In this document: in pieces, positions 4,989 to 8,755 of the stretch
Numbering within the stretch: the first letter of the stretch is position 1
Layout: each line of letters opens with the position of its first letter
NCBI GenBank assembly: GCA_029554925.1
Contig: JAKPUV010000134.1
Location: 1-8,755 of the forward strand
From: Candidatus Hydrogenedentota bacterium
GTDB taxonomy: Bacteria > Hydrogenedentota > Hydrogenedentia > Hydrogenedentales > CAITNO01
Direction of reading: 5' to 3'
DNA length: 8,755 nucleotides
Made by a program: the position numbers and the translations under genes
Notes under the pieces: model-generated
The model's input: the letters and a program-made list of their open reading frames with translations, nothing else
The model's database searches: none
Told to the model about the DNA's origin: nothing

Positions 4989-7640
4989 ATGGCCAGTGTG
5001 TGGGCGAGAGTGCAGGACCTGTCCCCGTCGGAGATCACGCCGATGGTGCGGCAGTATTTGCAGGCGAAATCGGAGTGCCCGGACTCGCTGCTCTTCTTCC
5101 GCATGGGGGACTTCTTCGAGCTGTTCTTCGAGGACGCGCTGGAGGCCGCGGAGCTGCTGGGTCTCACGCTGACCTCGCGCGACGGCGCGGACAAGGCGGT
5201 GCGCGCGCCCATGTGCGGCGTGCCCGTGCGCGCCGTGGACGCGTATGTGGCCAAGGCCATCCGCGCCGGGCGCACGGTCACCCTGTGCGACCAGATGGAG
5301 GACCCGCGCGCGGCCAAGGGCATTGTGAAGCGGGCCGTGGTCCGCACGATCACGCCGGGCACCGTGCTGGAGCCGGAGCTGCTGGACGAGCGGGCGAGCA
5401 ACTACCTGTGCGCCCTGTCGGCCGCGCCGGACGGCACGGCGGGCGGTCTGGCCTTTCTGGAGATCAGCACGGGCGAGACGCTGGCGGCGGAGCTGGGCCC
5501 GGGCGCGCTCCGCGCGCTGCGCGACGAGCTGACGCGCATGGCCCCCCTGGAGGTGCTGCACCCGGACGACCTGGACCCGCCGCTGCTGGCGGAGCTGCGC
5601 CGGATCTTCCCCGGCACCACGTTCACCGCGCGGCCCGCGGAGCGCTTTGACACGGACGCGGCGGGCGGGCTGGTGATGGCGGTGTTCGGCCTGGGCACGC
5701 TGAAGGGCGTCGGGCTGGACGACGCCCCGAACGCCCTGGGCTGCCTCGGCGCGGGGCTCCAGTACGTGCGCGAGACCCAGCGCGACGGCGTGCCGCGCCT
5801 GCGGCTGCCCCGGCGCTACAGCCCCTCGGGCTATGTGGTGCTGGACGAGAACACGCAGCGGAACCTGGAGCTGACGGCGACGCTGGCGGGCGGCGGGCGG
5901 CGCGGGTCGCTGCTGGGCGTGCTCGACCGCACGCTCACGAGCATGGGCGGCCGCAAGCTGCGCGCGTGGATCCTGCACCCGCTGGTGGACCCGGCGGCGG
6001 TGAACGCCCGGCTGGACGCGGTGCAGGAGCTGGTGGAGGGCGTGGAGGCGCGGATGGCCCTGCGCGAGGGCCTGCGCGGCATGGCCGACCTGGAGCGCCT
6101 GACCGGGCGGCTCACGTCGCGCGCGGGGAACGCGCGGGAGATGCGCGCCCTGGGCGCGTCGCTGGAGCGCCTGCCGGGGCTGCGGGACCTGCTGGCCCGC
6201 GCGGAGGGCGCCCTGCTCCGCGAGCTGCTGGAGGCGCTGGACCCGCTGGACGACCTGGCGGCCCGCATTGGGGCGGCCATCGTGGACGAGCCGCCGCTCG
6301 CCATGAACGAGGGCGGGATCATCCGCGACGGCTTCGACCCGGAGTTGGACCGGCTGCGCGGGCTCCTGCGCGGCGGGCGCGACTGGATCGCCGCGCTCCA
6401 GCAGCGCGAGCGCGAACGCACGGGCATCGCCAAACTGAAAATTGGCTACAACCGGGTCTTCGGCTACTACATCGAGGTCAGCCGGGGCCAGTCGGAGCAG
6501 ACCCCGCCGGACTACCAGCGCAAGCAGACGCTGGCCAACGCCGAGCGCTACGTCACCCCCGAGCTGAAGCAGCGCGAGGAGGAGATGCTCACGGCGCAGG
6601 AGCGCGCCCAGTCCCTGGAGCACGACCTCTTCGCCGCCCTGCGCGACGAGGTGTCCGCCCAGGCGCGCCGCATCCAGCAGACGGCGGACACGCTGGCGGT
6701 GCTCGACACGCTGCTGTCGCTGGCCGAGACCGCCGCCGCCCGCGACTACCGCCGCCCCGAGGTGGGCGACTTCGGCGTCCTCGAAATCCGCGAGGGGCGC
6801 CACCCCGTGGTGGAGGACCTCATGAAGTCGGGGCAGTTCGTGCCCAACGACACCCTGCTCGATCCGGACGGCGCGCGCGTGTGGATCGTGACGGGGCCGA
6901 ACATGGCCGGCAAGTCCACCTACCTGCGCCAGGTCGCCCTCATCACGCTGCTGGCGCAGATGGGCAGCTTCGTGCCCGCCGCCTCGGCGCGCGTCGGCGT
7001 GGTGGACCGCATCTTCACCCGCGTGGGCGCGTCGGACAACCTGGTCCGCGGCGAGAGCACCTTCATGGTCGAGATGATCGAGACGGCGGAGATCCTCAAC
7101 TCGGCGACGGAGCGCAGCCTCCTCGTCCTCGACGAGATCGGCCGCGGCACCAGCACCTTCGACGGCATCAGCATCGCGTGGTCCGTCGCGGAGCACCTGC
7201 ACGACCGGGTGGGCGCCAAGACCGTCTTCGCCACCCACTACCACGAGCTGACCGAGCTGGGAAACAAGCTGGAGCACGCGAAGAACGTGAATGTGGCGGT
7301 GCGCGAGTGGGGCGGCAAGGTGGTCTTCCTCTACCGCATCGAGGACGGCGGCGCGGACCACAGCTACGGCATCCACGTGGCCCAGCTCGCCGGGCTCCCG
7401 GAGGAGGTCATCGCGCGGGCCCGGAACATCCTCGAGTCCCTGGAGGCCGGCTCCCCCGCCCCCGCCGGGCTCCCCGAGCAGCTCTGGCTCTTCCAGACCC
7501 CGCAGGACGCGGGCCCCAGCCCCGTCGAGGAGGAGCTGAAGCGCGTGGACCCCGACGCCCTCTCGCCCCGGGAGGCCCAGCAGCTCCTCTACCACCTCAA
7601 GCACCTCTCCAACGCCCCCCGCAGGGGCCGCGGCCGCTGA
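4989..7640 (+). CDS. mutS: DNA mismatch repair protein MutS
   Basis: MutS finds mismatches and small loops in newly copied DNA and, with ATP, recruits MutL. The 883 residues cover all domains of the MutS1 family. The mismatch-binding domain has RMGDFFELF (38-46), in which F42 and E44 match the E. coli mismatch-reading F36 and E38. The connector, the core levers (from about YSPSGYVVLDENTQRNLEL) and the clamp (GYNRVFGYYIEVS...YVTPELKQREEEML) follow. The ATPase has Walker A GPNMAGKST (636-644), LVRGESTFMVEM, Walker B LLVLDEIGRGTSTFDG with D715/E716, and ATHYHELTEL. Near the C-terminus QLWLF resembles a beta-clamp binding motif, and a dimerisation helix-turn-helix region ends in a basic tail. Start 4989 is chosen because the frame upstream is non-conserved and lies beyond the promoter. 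No Shine-Dalgarno precedes it; an alternative ATG at 5043 has GGAG upstream but would shorten the N-terminus. Confidence 0.97.
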   Translation: MASVWARVQDLSPSEITPMVRQYLQAKSECPDSLLFFRMGDFFELFFEDALEAAELLGLTLTSRDGADKAVRAPMCGVPVRAVDAYVAKAIRAGRTVTLCDQMEDPRAAKGIVKRAVVRTITPGTVLEPELLDERASNYLCALSAAPDGTAGGLAFLEISTGETLAAELGPGALRALRDELTRMAPLEVLHPDDLDPPLLAELRRIFPGTTFTARPAERFDTDAAGGLVMAVFGLGTLKGVGLDDAPNALGCLGAGLQYVRETQRDGVPRLRLPRRYSPSGYVVLDENTQRNLELTATLAGGGRRGSLLGVLDRTLTSMGGRKLRAWILHPLVDPAAVNARLDAVQELVEGVEARMALREGLRGMADLERLTGRLTSRAGNAREMRALGASLERLPGLRDLLARAEGALLRELLEALDPLDDLAARIGAAIVDEPPLAMNEGGIIRDGFDPELDRLRGLLRGGRDWIAALQQRERERTGIAKLKIGYNRVFGYYIEVSRGQSEQTPPDYQRKQTLANAERYVTPELKQREEEMLTAQERAQSLEHDLFAALRDEVSAQARRIQQTADTLAVLDTLLSLAETAAARDYRRPEVGDFGVLEIREGRHPVVEDLMKSGQFVPNDTLLDPDGARVWIVTGPNMAGKSTYLRQVALITLLAQMGSFVPAASARVGVVDRIFTRVGASDNLVRGESTFMVEMIETAEILNSATERSLLVLDEIGRGTSTFDGISIAWSVAEHLHDRVGAKTVFATHYHELTELGNKLEHAKNVNVAVREWGGKVVFLYRIEDGGADHSYGIHVAQLAGLPEEVIARARNILESLEAGSPAPAGLPEQLWLFQTPQDAGPSPVEEELKRVDPDALSPREAQQLLYHLKHLSNAPRRGRGR

Positions 7641-7665
7641 GCGGACGGCGGCCCGCGCTTGCTTT

Positions 7666-7687
7666 GCCCGGTGGAAACCCGTACCAT
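7666..7687 (+). promoter_or_regulatory. Possible weak promoter upstream of yqaA
   Basis: In the mutS-yqaA gap, TTGCTT in the first part and TACCAT at 7682-7687 are separated by about 17 bp. The matches to the consensus are only 3/6 and 4/6. A start near 7695 would give a leader of about 78 nt including the hairpin at 7713-7731. Cotranscription from mutS is equally possible. Confidence 0.3.
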
Positions 7688-7712
7688 GGCGCGCGGGTTC
7701 CGGGGCGGGTTT

Positions 7713-7731
7713 CGGCGGCTGGTTGCCGCCG
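7713..7731 (+). promoter_or_regulatory. Hairpin between mutS and yqaA
   Basis: CGGCGGC-TGGTT-GCCGCCG forms a 7-bp stem with a 5-nt loop, 73 nt after the mutS stop. No run of Ts follows directly (GGCCGTTCCGGGCTTTGTTT), so it is not a classic terminator, though it might attenuate readthrough or stabilise the message. Confidence 0.4.
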
Positions 7732-7772
7732 GGCCGTTCCGGGCTTTGTTTATACCGACGGGGTTTCCCTGC

Positions 7773-8372
7773 ATGAAGATCATCCGCCGCCTCTATGACT
7801 GGGTGCTGCACTGGGCCGACACCCCCTACGGCATGACCGCCCTGGTGCTGATCGCCTTCGCCGAGTCGAGCTTCTTCCCCATCCCGCCCGACGTGCTGCT
7901 GATCGCGCTGTGCCTGGGCCGCCGCGAGAAATGGGCGCGGTTCGCCTCGGCCTGCGCCGTGGCCTCGGTGGCGGGCGGCATCGCGGGCTACGCCATTGGC
8001 TGGGGCGTGTGGCAGGCCGTGGACCAGTTCTTCTTCGCCTATGTCCCCGGCTTCTCGGAGCAGGCCTTTGAGCGGGTGTCCCAGCTCTACGACAAATACA
8101 ACTTCTGGGTGGTCTTCGCCGCCGCCTTCACGCCCATCCCCTTCAAGGTCTTCACCATCGCGGCCGGCGTCTTCGGCATCAACTTCCCCATGTTCGTCAT
8201 TGCCGCCGCCATTGGCCGCTCCGCCCGCTTCTTCCTCGTGTCGGGCATGCTGCGCCTTTTCGGCAAGCCCATCGAAAAGTTCATTGACCGCTGGTTCAAC
8301 ATCCTCAGCATCCTCTTCTTCGTCTGCCTCATTGGCGGGTTCGTCGTCCTGAAATTCTTCCTGGAACACTGA
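7773..8372 (+). CDS. yqaA: YqaA-type DedA family (VTT domain) inner membrane protein
   Basis: This 199-residue polytopic membrane protein belongs to the DedA/VTT superfamily, whose members move or flip lipids such as undecaprenyl phosphate and support proton-motive-force balance. The specific substrate of the YqaA branch is not known. The N-terminus MKIIRRLYDWVLHWADTPYG is typical of YqaA. The first re-entrant motif is E31-SSFFPIPPD (to residue 40); the second is FTPIPFKVFTIAAG (119-132), followed by GRSARF (148-153), where basic residues are conserved. Hydrophobic segments lie near 21-47, 57-80, 110-134, 138-162 and 175-195. The start at 7773 is chosen from family length and N-terminus; only a weak GGGG lies upstream. 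In-frame ATGs at 7659 and 7686 would add a non-conserved Arg/Gly-rich stretch. It lies 132 bp after mutS on the same strand. Confidence 0.92.
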   Translation: MKIIRRLYDWVLHWADTPYGMTALVLIAFAESSFFPIPPDVLLIALCLGRREKWARFASACAVASVAGGIAGYAIGWGVWQAVDQFFFAYVPGFSEQAFERVSQLYDKYNFWVVFAAAFTPIPFKVFTIAAGVFGINFPMFVIAAAIGRSARFFLVSGMLRLFGKPIEKFIDRWFNILSILFFVCLIGGFVVLKFFLEH

Positions 8373-8402
8373 TCCGGGGTGCGGTCTTCACGCCGTTCCA
8401 AG

Positions 8403-8408
8403 TAGAAT
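8403..8408 (+). promoter_or_regulatory. Candidate -10 box of the glycosyltransferase gene
   Basis: TAGAAT matches 5 of 6 -10 consensus bases. No good -35 box is found 15-18 bp upstream. The predicted start of transcription at about 8415 would coincide with the first base of the hairpin at 8415-8439. Confidence 0.4.
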
Positions 8409-8414
8409 GGGCCC

Positions 8415-8439
8415 GGGCGGCGCGCGCAACGCGCCGCCC
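8415..8439 (+). promoter_or_regulatory. 10-bp hairpin at the predicted 5' end of the glycosyltransferase message
   Basis: GGGCGGCGCG-CGCAA-CGCGCCGCCC is a perfect 10-bp inverted repeat with a 5-nt loop. It sits between the -10 candidate and the ribosome binding site, ending 2 nt before GAGGAGG. There is no T-tract, so a terminator for yqaA is unlikely. A stem at the extreme 5' end could protect the mRNA from decay or tune access to the ribosome binding site. Confidence 0.6.
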
Positions 8440-8441
8440 CC

Positions 8442-8448
8442 GAGGAGG
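8442..8448 (+). promoter_or_regulatory. Ribosome binding site of the glycosyltransferase gene
   Basis: GAGGAGG just before the ATG at 8451 is the strongest Shine-Dalgarno match in the window. It marks a start that has no stop codon within the window. Confidence 0.75.
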
Positions 8449-8450
8449 CC

Positions 8451-8755
8451 ATGACGACACCGGAGTCCCCCATCGCACCGCAGGAACCGCCGCGGGACCG
8501 CACGCGGTCCGCGCTCGCCCTCCTGTTGCTGGGGGCGCTGATTCTGCGCGTGGCCTGGCTGGTGGCCCGCAGCGGCGCGCCGGACTTCAACGCCCCCGTC
8601 CTCGACCCGCAGTTCAACCGCTACTACGCCCACGGGCTGGTGACGGGCGACTGGGCACCGCCCCCGGGCGCGGCGGACCCGGACATCGCCGCCACCCCCT
8701 ACGGCCGCCCGCCCCTGTATCCCCTCTTCTTGGCGGGGGTCTACGCCGTCTTCGG
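8451..8755 (+). CDS. GT39/ArnT-like membrane glycosyltransferase, N-terminal part
   Basis: The frame is open from this ATG to the right edge, giving 101 codons (MTTPESPIAPQEPPRDRTRS...). A proline-rich cytoplasmic tail of about 18 residues precedes a membrane helix, ALALLLLGALILRVAWLV (about 21-38). An extracytoplasmic loop with VLDPQFNRYYAHGLVTGDW and then TPYGRPPLYPLFLAGVYAVFG follows. Asp plus Y..A..L..GDW, then P-LYP-FLA..Y..FG, is the layout at the N-terminus of GT-C fold lipid-linked sugar transferases of the PMT_2/GT39 type. The aspartate in VLDPQ is a candidate for the catalytic loop residue. The acceptor (lipid A, protein or polysaccharide) cannot be told. Some relatives carry C-terminal TPR repeats; that part is not in the window. 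Confidence 0.75.
   Translation, partial: MTTPESPIAPQEPPRDRTRSALALLLLGALILRVAWLVARSGAPDFNAPVLDPQFNRYYAHGLVTGDWAPPPGAADPDIAATPYGRPPLYPLFLAGVYAVF

Noticed and set aside
7659..7772. Longer yqaA start at 7659 or 7686
   Set aside because: The added residues are Arg/Gly-rich and unlike the family N-terminus, while MKIIRRLYDWVLHWA at 7773 matches it and gives the usual length.
4779..8369. A 1196-codon open frame on the minus strand across mutS and yqaA
   Set aside because: It is antisense to clear mutS and yqaA coding sequence; its protein is rich in Arg, His, Ala, Gly and Val with no recognisable domain, as expected for a GC-rich shadow frame.

Overview
The window is very G+C-rich (roughly 70% by eye) bacterial chromosomal DNA. 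It carries a mixture of housekeeping and accessory genes: a DNA mismatch-repair gene, two conserved small genes, an FG-GAP repeat lipoprotein, a membrane glycosyltransferase and a mobile group II intron. Consensus-like sigma-70 promoters, Shine-Dalgarno sites and a lipobox signal peptide show a bacterium. The style (long FG-GAP lipoprotein, GT39-like membrane glycosyltransferase, AT-rich palindromic repeats between genes) suggests an uncultured Planctomycetota- or Hydrogenedentota-type lineage. That is a guess from style; nothing here fixes the phylum.

Layout. Positions 1-1821 (minus strand) are a group II intron that runs off the left edge. It has a GTGCG 5' end, about 446 nt of structured RNA, a full reverse transcriptase/maturase gene without an endonuclease domain, and the first half of domain V at the very edge. 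Its 5' exon is the 3' flank of the next gene: the intron starts 4 nt after a 7-bp terminator-like hairpin, the target type known for class C introns. Positions 1884-4154 (minus) encode a lipoprotein made almost wholly of 14 FG-GAP/VCBS calcium-binding repeats, which is enough for two seven-bladed beta-propellers. A near-perfect sigma-70 promoter lies upstream at 4217-4245. Positions 4260-4706 (minus) encode a YaiI/YqxD (UPF0178) protein.

The divergent gap 4707-4988 holds a GC hairpin, two copies of a 25-bp AT-rich palindromic repeat, and an extended -10 promoter so close to the mutS ATG that the mutS transcript may be leaderless. On the plus strand follow mutS (4989-7640), a YqaA-type DedA-family membrane protein (7773-8372), and the start of a multi-membrane-pass glycosyltransferase (8451 to the right edge) with a 10-bp hairpin at the predicted 5' end of its message.

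The genes do not form one obvious pathway: mutS is DNA repair, the FG-GAP protein is a cell-surface propeller, and YqaA and the glycosyltransferase are membrane functions. I found no defence system, CRISPR array, tRNA, rRNA or integron. The points most worth a second look are the intron's insertion site and a 19-bp near-duplicate across its 5' boundary, the AT-rich palindromic repeats, and the possible leaderless start of mutS.
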